Origin: Candidatus Uabimicrobium amorphum
GTDB taxonomy: Bacteria; Planctomycetota; Uabimicrobiia; Uabimicrobiales; Uabimicrobiaceae
Direction of reading: 5' to 3'
Assembly: GCF_009002475.1 (NCBI RefSeq)
Contig: NZ_AP019860.1
Location: 4,464,001 to 4,528,000, forward strand
DNA length: 64,000 bases
The position numbers and the translations under genes were made by a program. The notes beneath the pieces are model-generated. The model searched no databases. It saw nothing but the letters and a program-made list of their open reading frames with translations, and was not told the DNA's origin. Below, one piece after another: positions 24,558 through 33,477 of the stretch (the stretch's first letter is position 1; each line of letters begins with the position of its first letter).

Positions 24558-26342
24558 ATGTCTAAAAATATTTGTTTTATCGGGGATAAAGACGATAAAA
24601 TTCTTCCTTATTTAAATGAGTTGCGCGATACAGGCTACGAAGTTCACCTGAATAAATACAATTTAGATAAGTTTATCGCTAAGCTGCATAAAAGAAAAAT
24701 TAAACTAATTGCTATCTATCATGATAAAGCACAGGATGAATTTTACGAAAAATTATTGAAGTTGTGCAGTACGAAAAAAACCGCCCACTATTTACAACGC
24801 ATTCCGATTGTCGTGGTATCATTTGGACAAATAAACAACAAGGTGTCATTTGCACATATGGTGGATGATATTATTCTACTGCCCGCGAACTTAGAAGAAA
24901 AAATTTCTGCGTGGATATACATGGCAGAAGAAAAAAATAGCGAAAGCACCTGGAACAAAAGAACGTTTATTTTGGAAGATAAACTAGAAAGTATTCGTAA
25001 AAATCTACGCCGTGGTAATTTTGGTTTGGCAGTATCAAGTTTAACACAAGTGCAAACTGTATTGGAAACTTTTCCGTCTAAGAAAGATGAAGTACGAAAA
25101 TTATCCATCATACTCGAAGCGATTAGCGTCCTCATCGAAAAAGGGCAGACATTGCCTCTTATTTCCCAAATAAATGCTATTGAAATTACCTCTATTGCAT
25201 GGGATACAAAAATTGATGAGATACTACATGGCGGTGAAAGAGCAAAAGAAGGGTTGACGCGAGCGTTGTCTGTGGATGAGTTTCGCAAGGAGCGCAAAAC
25301 AAAAAAAGTACATGTCGCGGAAGATATACCTCAGTATGTTCCCGAAGAAGAAGCAGAGGTCCTTGAAGTGCGAGATGAGGATGCTAGTTTTGCTCGTGTT
25401 CTTTTAGACCAAAATATTATTTCCAAGCAGCAACTGGAAAATGCTTTACGCGAACAACTTGATATCCAACGCAAAGGTGAAATTTTACCGTTGTGTAATA
25501 TTATGCTGATGAACAATGTTATTGTGCCTAAAGATATTATTCGCGTATTTGGAGACGACGCAATCACTAACTTTTTTTGTACAAGTTGTAATATCAATTA
25601 CCGTGTTTTGAACTTGGCAAAAGAACCTGCTGAAAATTTTCAGTGTCGTCAATGTCGTAATTCTCTACAGGAAGCAATTGACAGTGGAGAGATTTTCGTT
25701 ATTCCCGCATCTGTGGAGGAGATGAAAATACCTAACACCGAAGAGGTTACGCTCGAAAATATCCCGTGGTGTTTAGACAAGGCAGCTATTTTAGCTAAAA
25801 ATAAACAAGTGGATGAAGCATTGGATATTTATAACAAAATACTCGAACTTGACCCGAAAAATGAGCTGTGTCGTATAGGACGTTCGCGTTTATTTATCGA
25901 AAATAAGGCTTACGGGAATGCAATTGATGAGGCAAACGAAGTCTTGGTACACAATCCTGGAAATTATCAAAGTATTTGCCATAGGGGTGTTGCGAGATAT
26001 TACACTGGTGAATTAGATCATTGTATTAAAGACTTAAGTATACTGATAAAAAAAGGAATACACAATTTTATGTCGTATTCCACAAGAGGAAAAGCTTATT
26101 ATCACAAAAAACAATACACGAAATGCATCGAAGATTTAACCGAGTCTATCTCTCGCGCTTCTGATTTTGTTAAAGGTTATATTTACAGAGGGCGAGCACA
26201 TTTACATTTAGGAAATTACAATGAAGCTATTCGCGATTTACGTAAAGCTATCCATATTAATCCTAAATATCCCAATCGCGATGAAGTAAAAACATTGATA
26301 GAAATCGCCGAACAAAAAAGAGAGGAAAAAAAAGATGAGTGA
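24558..26342 (+). CDS. Degenerate-receiver, MshEN-like, zinc-ribbon and TPR protein
   Basis: A 594-aa cytoplasmic protein with AGGAG at the start. Residues 1-125 resemble a response-regulator receiver, but the expected Lys region reads LLPANL, so phosphorylation is doubtful. A helical linker follows. Then comes a segment like the N-terminal domain of GspE/MshE ATPases (about 275-330, LLDQNIISKQQLENALREQ), a CxxC-x17-CxxC zinc-ribbon (about 344-368), and four or five TPRs (about 400-585). A similar MshEN-like segment starts the kinase at 42007-43245. It overlaps the next gene by 8 nt. It is probably a signalling scaffold. Confidence 0.72.
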   Translation: MSKNICFIGDKDDKILPYLNELRDTGYEVHLNKYNLDKFIAKLHKRKIKLIAIYHDKAQDEFYEKLLKLCSTKKTAHYLQRIPIVVVSFGQINNKVSFAHMVDDIILLPANLEEKISAWIYMAEEKNSESTWNKRTFILEDKLESIRKNLRRGNFGLAVSSLTQVQTVLETFPSKKDEVRKLSIILEAISVLIEKGQTLPLISQINAIEITSIAWDTKIDEILHGGERAKEGLTRALSVDEFRKERKTKKVHVAEDIPQYVPEEEAEVLEVRDEDASFARVLLDQNIISKQQLENALREQLDIQRKGEILPLCNIMLMNNVIVPKDIIRVFGDDAITNFFCTSCNINYRVLNLAKEPAENFQCRQCRNSLQEAIDSGEIFVIPASVEEMKIPNTEEVTLENIPWCLDKAAILAKNKQVDEALDIYNKILELDPKNELCRIGRSRLFIENKAYGNAIDEANEVLVHNPGNYQSICHRGVARYYTGELDHCIKDLSILIKKGIHNFMSYSTRGKAYYHKKQYTKCIEDLTESISRASDFVKGYIYRGRAHLHLGNYNEAIRDLRKAIHINPKYPNRDEVKTLIEIAEQKREEKKDE

Positions 26343-27072
26343 AACATCTACACGTAATTTGTGGCGAACCTTTATTGCGTCTTTGAGCTTTTTTTTCTTA
26401 ATAGGTTCTTATTATGTGCTAAAGCCTACACGCAAACCTTTACTTTTTACTTATGTGGGTAAGGAATATCTTCACCATTTTTATAACATAAGCGTAGTTG
26501 TTACACTGTTTGCCGTGATTGGTTATAACCGTTTGGTAAACCGTTTTTCACGTAAACAGCTACTGAGAACTTTATATGCCATTGTCATTGGAGCGTTTTT
26601 GTGTTTTGCGCTTTTAATGAATAGTTTGGGTAACCAGCCAGCATATGACGCAACGATGACCACTATATATTTCTTTTTTGTTTCGTTATATGTACTGTTT
26701 GTCACGGCTCTATTTTGGTCCATAAGTCATGATCTTCATAAAAACCAAGAGGCCAAAAAATTCTATCCCTATATTTTCCTGGGAGGGCAACTTGGAGTGA
26801 TTGGTGGGTCCAAGTTTACCTCTACGTTTATCGTCGGTAACAATTATGAGCTACTACTTCTCATCGCTGCCGGAGGATTGGGACTTACGTGGCTTCTTAT
26901 TGAATTGTTTTACATACCGGCTTCTGCTGATGATAACGCCAAGCCAACTCCTACAGGTGCTTTGGAAGATTTTCAATTATTTTTGAAAAATCGCTATGTT
27001 TTTTTATTGGTCTTATTATGGTGCTGGCCACTTTCACCAGTACAGTTTCTGACCAACAGTTTAGTTGGCTAG
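26335..27072 (+). CDS. Npt1/Tlc-like nucleotide transporter homologue, N-terminal part (0 frame)
   Basis: A 245-aa frame holding the first half of an NTP/NDP-exchange-type transporter: about six TM helices with FFFLIGSYYVLKPTRKPLLF and RLVNRFSRKQLL, as in the Npt1/Tlc family. The sequence matches a transporter up to KNRYVF and then becomes non-homologous before a stop at 27072. The family resumes in the -1 frame from about 27006. It overlaps the upstream stop by 8 nt (ATGAGTGA). The 0-frame product would be a truncated transporter unless frameshifting occurs. Confidence 0.75.
   Translation: MSETSTRNLWRTFIASLSFFFLIGSYYVLKPTRKPLLFTYVGKEYLHHFYNISVVVTLFAVIGYNRLVNRFSRKQLLRTLYAIVIGAFLCFALLMNSLGNQPAYDATMTTIYFFFVSLYVLFVTALFWSISHDLHKNQEAKKFYPYIFLGGQLGVIGGSKFTSTFIVGNNYELLLLIAAGGLGLTWLLIELFYIPASADDNAKPTPTGALEDFQLFLKNRYVFLLVLLWCWPLSPVQFLTNSLVG
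27000..27043 (+). promoter_or_regulatory. Candidate -1 ribosomal frameshift site
   Basis: The junction contains T TTT TTA (27000-27006) in exactly the X XXY YYZ phase of the upstream frame (codons GTT TTT TTA). A hairpin 14 nt downstream (27021-27027 with 27037-27043, one G-T pair) could stimulate slippage, though the spacer is longer than the usual 5-9 nt. A single-T deletion or sequencing error in the seven-T run is the alternative. Confidence 0.45.
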
Positions 27073-28397
27073 TAGACAATTCCATCCTCGATGACCGTAG
27101 TTTTTATGCTGTGCAAAAATCAGATATGGGTAATGAGAAGGACTTGATTCAAAAGTTACGTGCAACAAAGGAGAATTCGAAACTTTACAAAGCGCTTTCC
27201 AAGCAAGTTCAACAGCAAATAAATGAACAGCAAGAACTTTCAGCACAGGCCGTGTCCGAATTGAATACTATTCTTGCAACGAAAGACTTTGTGGAAGGCA
27301 ACGAAGACTCAATATTTTCAGCTATGCACAAAGAAGAGATCCCGCGACCAACATCTTTTTTGGGAAATTTGTTTTTTGACGAATCGCAACAACAACGCTC
27401 TCTTAATTTCATGAGAAATAAGTTGTTTTTGAATGAAGTGTATCCCGGAAATTTTTTAACCATAACCCCTCGACTGATTAAAAATCGCCAATTTTTGTCA
27501 GAATTACACAAACGTGAAAAACCTTTGACAAATTATATTGCCTCTTTTTTAAGCACAGAAACGCAGAAAGAACTCAATAAATATATCACTTCTCAGAACG
27601 AAGATATCCATATTCCATTATGGTTTTTGGTTTGCCAAGATCTTAACAAATCAATTAAAAATAAGTCTTTCTACAATAAAGATGTATTTGCATTGCGACC
27701 TGTGGAGTCTGACACAAATAAAAATTTTATTGTTTTTGCCGGAAAAAAATTTCATAAAATAAAATTGAGTAAACGTGTGTCTAAAGAACTTGATAAAGGA
27801 AATTTGACAACACAGCAAATCATTGTCATTAACAAATTAATTTTAGAAGAGTCATTTCCACAATTGGTCAATACACAATCTAGCTTGCAAGGTCAATTGT
27901 GGGCAGATAATAATTTCTATATGGGGATTTGTAATATACTGATGTGTATGATTATTACTCCCTTGTTGATTTATTTACTAGGTCCCGCAATCGGTATATG
28001 TCTATATCCGTTGGTTCTATTTGTGGGAGCAATCTTCTTTCTTGAAGAACTTTCCGTATATGCGGTAAGATATTTTGCAATTATTGCACTATCGTTAAAC
28101 TACACTCTATATAAGGTCGGTGTAGAAATATTCTATGTTCCTACAGATAAAAATATAAAATACAAAGCAAAAGCAGTCTGTGATACATTTTTATTCCGCT
28201 TAGGTGATGCTGGTAGTTCACTCATGGTCACGTTTTATCTTTTCTTTTTAGCCATGAATGGCATGGAGTACTCCTTGACCAATTTGAGCTACGTAGTGTT
28301 TGTTATTGTATTCGTGTGGATAGTTTCTATATTAAAAACAGGAAGTTTATATCAAAATTTACTAAAGAACGCTGAGGTGAATAATGGACAATCGTAA
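27006..28397 (+). CDS. Npt1/Tlc-like nucleotide transporter homologue, C-terminal part (-1 frame)
   Basis: The second half of the same transporter, in the frame entered by a -1 shift at 27006; the first ATG inside it is 27018. After one TM segment comes an unusually long hydrophilic insertion (about 230 residues), then about five TM helices. One carries YKVGVEIFYVPTDKNIKYKA, followed by the VCDTFLFRLGDAGSS segment. That sequence is diagnostic for the ATP/ADP-translocase-like Npt family. No Shine-Dalgarno precedes ATG 27018, which argues against independent initiation. The stop overlaps prc by 14 nt. Confidence 0.75.
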   Translation: MGLIMVLATFTSTVSDQQFSWLVDNSILDDRSFYAVQKSDMGNEKDLIQKLRATKENSKLYKALSKQVQQQINEQQELSAQAVSELNTILATKDFVEGNEDSIFSAMHKEEIPRPTSFLGNLFFDESQQQRSLNFMRNKLFLNEVYPGNFLTITPRLIKNRQFLSELHKREKPLTNYIASFLSTETQKELNKYITSQNEDIHIPLWFLVCQDLNKSIKNKSFYNKDVFALRPVESDTNKNFIVFAGKKFHKIKLSKRVSKELDKGNLTTQQIIVINKLILEESFPQLVNTQSSLQGQLWADNNFYMGICNILMCMIITPLLIYLLGPAIGICLYPLVLFVGAIFFLEELSVYAVRYFAIIALSLNYTLYKVGVEIFYVPTDKNIKYKAKAVCDTFLFRLGDAGSSLMVTFYLFFLAMNGMEYSLTNLSYVVFVIVFVWIVSILKTGSLYQNLLKNAEVNNGQS

Positions 28398-30585
28398 AAA
28401 GAATATAAAAATATTTACAGGTATCACAACCGGAGTCGTTGTCTTAGTGACTCTTATTGTTGCTTTTGTATTACCGACAACGGCAGAAGAGAAACGTGGT
28501 AAACACGAGCCAGTACCCGAAGGATCATACATTGCGACAACTATTATCAGTATACTAGAAAACTATCACTATAGTAAACCGCAAATCAACGACGATGTAT
28601 CTAAATCACTATTTGATGAATACATAAAAAAATTAGATCCAAATAAACTGTATTTTACAGCAGACGACATTAAAATATTCTCGGAGTACAAAACTTCTTT
28701 AGACGACCAATTGAAGACCGGAAATACTGACTTTGCTTTTGTGGTCTATCGGCGTTTTTTGCAAAGATTAGAAGAACGTAATGATTACGTGAAAAAGAAT
28801 ATCAACAATAAATTTGATTTTAGCAAAGATGAAACTTTTGTGGTCAAACGCGAAGGTGTCTCATGGGCAAAAGATAAAAATGAGTTAGATGAAATTTGGC
28901 GCAAACACATAAAGAATCAGTTGTTACAAGCTAAGTTGCAAGAAATGCAACAGCAAAAAGACAACGAAAAGAAGAAGGCGAACAAAAAAGATTCTAAGCA
29001 GGATGAGAACACCGATCCTCAAAATAGCAATCGTGAAGTGGCTGATGAAAAAGACAATCGTGAAGTTGCTGATGAAAAAGACAATCGCGAAGTTGCCGAT
29101 GAAAAAGACAGCAAAAAAGATTGGAAGCAAACCGCAGAAGAGCGCATTATAAAGCGTTACAAAAACTACCATACATTTATGAGTGGAAATGATGGCTACT
29201 ATATACTCGAAGCTTACTTGACAAGCCTTACGAGTCTATTTGATCCACACTCCAATTATTTAAATTGGCGCACATTGAGTAACTTTCAAATTTCCTTGAG
29301 TCTTTCTTTGCAAGGAATTGGAGCGGTGATCTCTTCTGAAAATGGTTATCCTAAAATATCAAGCGTTGTTCCTGGCGGACCAGCCGACCGTCAAGGAGAG
29401 CTAAAGGCAGGATATTACATTGTGTCTGTCACGCAAGAAAATGGTGAACAAACTAGTGTTATCGACATGCCTTTAAATCAGGTTGTGCAAAAAATTCGCG
29501 GAGAAAAAGGTACGAAAGTTACCCTGACCGTCCTAAAAAATTTACAAGATGTACCATTTAACATTGTCATTACTCGTGATGAAGTTAAACTAACGGAGAG
29601 GGCCGCTAAAGGCGATACACGTGAGATTACCCTAAACGGTGGTGAAAAGAAGAATATTGGTGTGATTACACTACCATCTTTTTATCGCGATTTTGATGCA
29701 TTTGAACGTGAAGATCCCAACGCAAAAAGTACTACCCGTGATGTAAAACGCATTATCGAGGATATGCAAAAAAAGAATGTCGAAGGATTGGTGATTGACC
29801 TACGCTCTAATGGCGGGGGAAGCCTTGATGAAGTTGTAGATCTAGTCGGTCTGTTCATTCCACAGGGAGCTGTTGTACAGGTGAAAAACCTAAGTGGCGA
29901 AATCAAAGTGCGTGAAGACAATGACGATAACTTTGCCTATAAAATGCCGCTTGTTGTGATTACCGATACTTTCAGTGCTTCTGCTTCAGAAATTTTCGCA
30001 GGTGCTATCCAGGATTATAAGAGAGGTATTATCGTTGGTAATAACACTTATGGTAAAGGAACCGTGCAAAGTCTATTTGGTCTAGGGCGTAAGCCGAAAG
30101 CCGGAGCCTTGAAGTACACCATATCAAAGTTCTATCGTCCTACGGGAGCGTCCACACAGCAAAAAGGTGTTGCTCCAGATATCACATATCCAACATTTGT
30201 TGATCAGAACAAGTACGGCGAATCGAGCTTACCACATGTGATGCCTTGGGATACAATAAAATCATTGTCTCCGAATCAAGAAGTTTTCAATGCTCATAAA
30301 TCTTTAGCGCAAATAAAAAAACAAGCGCGAGAACGCATGGACAATGACGCTAAATTCCAAACCTTAAAGAGCTATATCGCTAAGGTAAGAGAACGTCAAC
30401 AAGATAATGCCGTGTCTCTAAATTTGGAAAAAAGACGTACGATGCAAGAACAAGAGCAGAAATGGTATGAGCAAATTGAAAAGATCTTGGGGCAGCAAGA
30501 GGAAGAAGATGCCGTGAAAAAAGACGAAGATTTATTTTTAGAAGAATCGGTGTCTGTATTACGCGATCTTATGCAAGCTAAGTAA
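28384..30585 (+). CDS. prc: Tail-specific protease Prc/CtpA (S41A)
   Basis: A 733-aa membrane-anchored periplasmic protease with a GAGGTG ribosome site. A TM/signal anchor (about 9-30) precedes a Prc-type N-terminal helical domain (LDPNKLYFTADD), then PDZ (GIGAVI...GGPADRQGELKAG) and the S41 core. The catalytic Ser is in DTFSASASE and the Lys in YGKGTVQ. The N-terminal domain is interrupted by a hydrophilic linker with three copies of NREVADEKD (about residues 216-242). Prc proteases trim lipoproteins, envelope factors and peptidoglycan enzymes. Confidence 0.93.
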   Translation: MDNRKKNIKIFTGITTGVVVLVTLIVAFVLPTTAEEKRGKHEPVPEGSYIATTIISILENYHYSKPQINDDVSKSLFDEYIKKLDPNKLYFTADDIKIFSEYKTSLDDQLKTGNTDFAFVVYRRFLQRLEERNDYVKKNINNKFDFSKDETFVVKREGVSWAKDKNELDEIWRKHIKNQLLQAKLQEMQQQKDNEKKKANKKDSKQDENTDPQNSNREVADEKDNREVADEKDNREVADEKDSKKDWKQTAEERIIKRYKNYHTFMSGNDGYYILEAYLTSLTSLFDPHSNYLNWRTLSNFQISLSLSLQGIGAVISSENGYPKISSVVPGGPADRQGELKAGYYIVSVTQENGEQTSVIDMPLNQVVQKIRGEKGTKVTLTVLKNLQDVPFNIVITRDEVKLTERAAKGDTREITLNGGEKKNIGVITLPSFYRDFDAFEREDPNAKSTTRDVKRIIEDMQKKNVEGLVIDLRSNGGGSLDEVVDLVGLFIPQGAVVQVKNLSGEIKVREDNDDNFAYKMPLVVITDTFSASASEIFAGAIQDYKRGIIVGNNTYGKGTVQSLFGLGRKPKAGALKYTISKFYRPTGASTQQKGVAPDITYPTFVDQNKYGESSLPHVMPWDTIKSLSPNQEVFNAHKSLAQIKKQARERMDNDAKFQTLKSYIAKVRERQQDNAVSLNLEKRRTMQEQEQKWYEQIEKILGQQEEEDAVKKDEDLFLEESVSVLRDLMQAK
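29029..29109 (+). repeat. 27-bp in-frame tandem repeat in prc
   Basis: Three consecutive 27-bp units (starting 29029, 29056, 29083) encode NREVADEKD in a charged linker. Units differ only at synonymous positions. Copy number could change by slippage without loss of frame. Confidence 0.9.
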
Positions 30586-30600
30586 TTCGTAGTTACTATA

Positions 30601-30640
30601 AAACAATCGTTGAGCTACAAGGTGAACTCAACGATTGTTT
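30601..30640 (+). terminator. Strong terminator after prc
   Basis: A perfect 14-bp stem (30601-30614 with 30627-30640), 12-nt loop, followed by TTTTACTTT. It lies 15 nt after the prc stop. Confidence 0.88.
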
Positions 30641-30699
30641 TACTTTCTATACTGATAAATAATCCATATAGTTAAATACATGTTAGTAAAACAATGTAT

Positions 30700-31308
30700 T
30701 TAATTGCCTAGAACCGAAAACATATCTGTAAAGTCACTGTTTCTTCTACGTACGTGATCAACATGTGAATCCAAAAACAAAAAAAACATTACTTGTCCGT
30801 TTTCATGATTGTGAGGACTTCCTAAGTCGTCCCCAACAATAGGAGTGGTAGTAAGATCTTCTCTTGGGCGAAAAATACCAGGATATATATTTTGGTTTTT
30901 ATTGAGGCGTCCCGCATAACTAATTGGTCCAGAAGCATTTCCCAAATCAGGTGCGCCGGCAATACTTGCTGCTGAAGATTTGGTATTGCCAATAGACGTT
31001 TCATACTCTCTATTTGTGTCTGTTGTGCTAGGACATAAATAGACTTCAGGCTCAATAAGTACTCCTTCTTCGTAGAGCGCAGCAATAAAACCCTGGGCAC
31101 TGCGTTGTGGATATTGAACTTGCTTGCCCAAGTCAAGTAAATACATATTCATCCCCTTGCCAATTTGTGATAAACAAGCCTTGCATCTTCCATTACGTGC
31201 GTTTTCATTCACTTGGCTTAAGGCAGGGAGCAATGCCGCAACTAAGACACCTAAAATGATGATAACTGCGATAACTTCTACAAATGTAAATCCATTATTT
31301 TTTTTCAT
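30700..31308 (-). CDS. Type IV pilin-like/pseudopilin secreted protein (PVC type)
   Basis: A 202-aa protein starting with a prepilin signal: MKKNNG cleaved before FTFVEV, then the hydrophobic helix IAVIIILGVLVAALLPAL. The mature part contains two cysteines in GRCKACLSQIGKGMNMYL, a pattern of the planctomycete prepilin-like (DUF1559-type) proteins. The end has a FLDSHVDHVRR segment like their FLDGHV motif. ATG 31308 with AAGG upstream is preferred over the in-frame start at 31383, since the prepilin signal begins there. Export is through the type II/IV pilus machinery. Confidence 0.85.
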   Translation of the reverse strand: MKKNNGFTFVEVIAVIIILGVLVAALLPALSQVNENARNGRCKACLSQIGKGMNMYLLDLGKQVQYPQRSAQGFIAALYEEGVLIEPEVYLCPSTTDTNREYETSIGNTKSSAASIAGAPDLGNASGPISYAGRLNKNQNIYPGIFRPREDLTTTPIVGDDLGSPHNHENGQVMFFLFLDSHVDHVRRRNSDFTDMFSVLGN

Positions 31309-31519
31309 GCTTTTCCTTGTGAAAGGGAAACAAAATGTTACTGAGGAATTATTTTGACGGATCACTTCATTGTACATACTCAATTATCATAAAATTTACA
31401 TATATTCGTCGTCAAGATAAAAGAATATCTTAGTATGAGCTATTTTTTCTTAATCACAACGTCATTAAGATGTTATAATAATTTTATTGATTATTTTTAT
31501 TTAACGTCAAGGGGAGATT

Positions 31520-33151
31520 ATGTACAAAATATTATTTTGTCTTGTTTTTATCATTTCTTTTGTTGGTGCAGAAGAAATTCTTATTAAGATAAAAGCAGAT
31601 GGCGTTTCTAGTTTTACAAAAAAAGAAATTCGCGCGGGTGAGATTAGTTTTAAAATTCGCCCACTCACAAATAAACGCAGTCGTTTTGCCAAAAATTGGT
31701 TCATTGCAACAAGCAATGAAAGATCAGACAAATCATCATGGGATCTTGCACACCAATTGGTGGAAGAAAACGATGATGTTATCTACGGTGAACCCAACAG
31801 CCCAAAAATGAACGACAAGTATCGCGAATTGGCGCGTTCTTTGAAAAAAGAGCATGCACAAAATGATACTCGTGGTTACAACGATACATGGAGTTATCCA
31901 GACCCAGATGTTTTTGGTTGGCATTTGCAAGATAGTCATGGTCAGTTAAAAAGAGCACGACGTGAAGCGGCATACAAAAGTGGACGTCGTATCCGCATAG
32001 CTCATTTCGACACAGGTTACGACCCTAAAGCAAATATTACTACGCCAGAAAGTTTGCGTCTTGATTTGCAAAAAAACTTTGTCAAAGGTGAAGATGAAAA
32101 CCTAGCGGCTGACCCAGGAACAGATGGTCTTATCGATCAACCAGGACACGGAACATCTACGATGAGTGTACTGGCGGGAAATCGCGTTGATCTACCAGAT
32201 AAAAAATACAATGATTATCTTGGTGGTGCACCCGAAGCCGATATCGTACCTGTACGTCTATCTACAACCGTATTGCTATTTCAAGTAGATGTATTTGCCA
32301 AAGGATTGTACTACGCAATTGAAAGCGATTGCGATGTCGTATCGATGTCCATGGGTGGGGTTGCTTCAAAATTGTGGGCAGAGGCAGTAAATGATGCTTA
32401 CAATAACGGTGTTGTTGTGGTAACCGCAGCAGGAAACAATGTTGCACAACTTCCGACACACTATTTAGTATATCCTGCAAAGTTTAAACGCGTTATCGCA
32501 GTGTGCGGTGTTGGTTATGATCACAACCCATATTTTAAAGACGATAAATGGTTTGTCGAAATGCAAGGAAACTGGGGACCAAAAGAGTTGATGGGCTCTG
32601 CAATTGCTGCGTACACACCAAATACACCTGCTGGAAAATTGGGCAAGGGAAACCACATTGGCAATGGTGGGGGAACTTCCGCCGCGACGCCACAAATTGC
32701 CGCAACAGCAGCATTGTGGTTGCATAAATATCGCGATTTCAAATACGAACATAAATGGCAAAGAGTGAATGCTGTTCGTCATGCACTTTTTAGTACCGCA
32801 CGTAAAGATCTACCAAATTCTGAAAAATATTATGGAAATGGTGTATATCGCGCTGCAGATGCTTTAAAAGTTGCTCCTAAAATTGATAGCAAGCCCGTTC
32901 CTGAAGATGAAGTGTATCTTCCATATCTTTCACTGTTTTTCGGTTGGGAAACACTCGAACAAACAACAGATAACAAAGATATGATCACCATCGAAATGGC
33001 GCAACTAGAACAAAGCAATCCTGAACTTCGCAAGCTTTTAGAAGAATTACGTGGTAAAACATCTATCACAAAAGAACAAAAAGAAGCGATACGTGCAGAA
33101 TTGAAGAAAATACCTGAAACTTCTCAAACTCTATTAGACGCCATAAAATAA
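31520..33151 (+). CDS. Subtilisin-like serine protease (S8)
   Basis: A 543-aa secreted protease. A signal peptide (residues 1-17, cleavage near FVGA-EE) and a propeptide-like region (18-130) precede the S8 domain. The triad is Asp in HFDTGYD, His in GHGTSTMS and Ser in GGGTSAATP, with the oxyanion Asn in AAGNN. The C-terminal 80 residues are charged and helical. AGGGGAGA supports the start. It is terminated by the hairpin at 33158-33187. Confidence 0.93.
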   Translation: MYKILFCLVFIISFVGAEEILIKIKADGVSSFTKKEIRAGEISFKIRPLTNKRSRFAKNWFIATSNERSDKSSWDLAHQLVEENDDVIYGEPNSPKMNDKYRELARSLKKEHAQNDTRGYNDTWSYPDPDVFGWHLQDSHGQLKRARREAAYKSGRRIRIAHFDTGYDPKANITTPESLRLDLQKNFVKGEDENLAADPGTDGLIDQPGHGTSTMSVLAGNRVDLPDKKYNDYLGGAPEADIVPVRLSTTVLLFQVDVFAKGLYYAIESDCDVVSMSMGGVASKLWAEAVNDAYNNGVVVVTAAGNNVAQLPTHYLVYPAKFKRVIAVCGVGYDHNPYFKDDKWFVEMQGNWGPKELMGSAIAAYTPNTPAGKLGKGNHIGNGGGTSAATPQIAATAALWLHKYRDFKYEHKWQRVNAVRHALFSTARKDLPNSEKYYGNGVYRAADALKVAPKIDSKPVPEDEVYLPYLSLFFGWETLEQTTDNKDMITIEMAQLEQSNPELRKLLEELRGKTSITKEQKEAIRAELKKIPETSQTLLDAIK

Positions 33152-33157
33152 TAGAAA

Positions 33158-33187
33158 AAGTTCCACATCAATTACGATGTGGAACTT
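33158..33187 (+). terminator. Hairpin after the subtilase gene
   Basis: A 12-bp perfect stem AAGTTCCACATC/GATGTGGAACTT with loop AATTAC, 7 nt after the stop. It lacks a strong T-run and sits just before the YceK start. Confidence 0.65.
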
Positions 33188-33196
33188 CTCAACTTT

Positions 33197-33466
33197 ATGC
33201 AAAAACTACTATGCGTACTCCTGGCAATCACTCTTTGTGGTTGCGGAACATATCTAAATTTACAAGCCGAAAACTCTCACAAAGCCCTTGGATTTGAAGG
33301 GATGCCTTATGGTGGTGTCCTATATGATTTCTCATTCATGGTGATTGCTTACCCTTTTGGAATACTGCTCATTGTCGATGTTCCTTTTACTCTAGTGGGT
33401 GACACGCTTACCTTGCCATATATTCTATACACAAAGCCTTATTGTACTGTTCCTAAAGAGGATTAA
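33197..33466 (+). CDS. YceK/YidQ-family lipoprotein
   Basis: An 89-aa outer-membrane-type lipoprotein with lipobox LCGC near residue 16. The family features are GCGTY, then MPYGGVLYD and later VDVPFTLVGDTLTLPY, as in YceK/YidQ proteins of unknown function. ATG 33197 is chosen because an upstream ATG at 33179 lies in the terminator stem of the subtilase gene. It is either read through from that gene or has its own promoter. Confidence 0.8.
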   Translation: MQKLLCVLLAITLCGCGTYLNLQAENSHKALGFEGMPYGGVLYDFSFMVIAYPFGILLIVDVPFTLVGDTLTLPYILYTKPYCTVPKED

Positions 33467-33477
33467 TTATTTGTGTT

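Noticed and set aside
24558..24930. Calling this protein a functional response regulator
   Set aside because: The position of the conserved Lys is LLPANL and the phosphoacceptor region is HDKAQD without the usual context.
28924..29172. 82-aa hydrophobic minus-strand frame
   Set aside because: Antisense of the Lys/Glu/Asp-rich Prc linker; hydrophobicity is a mirror effect.
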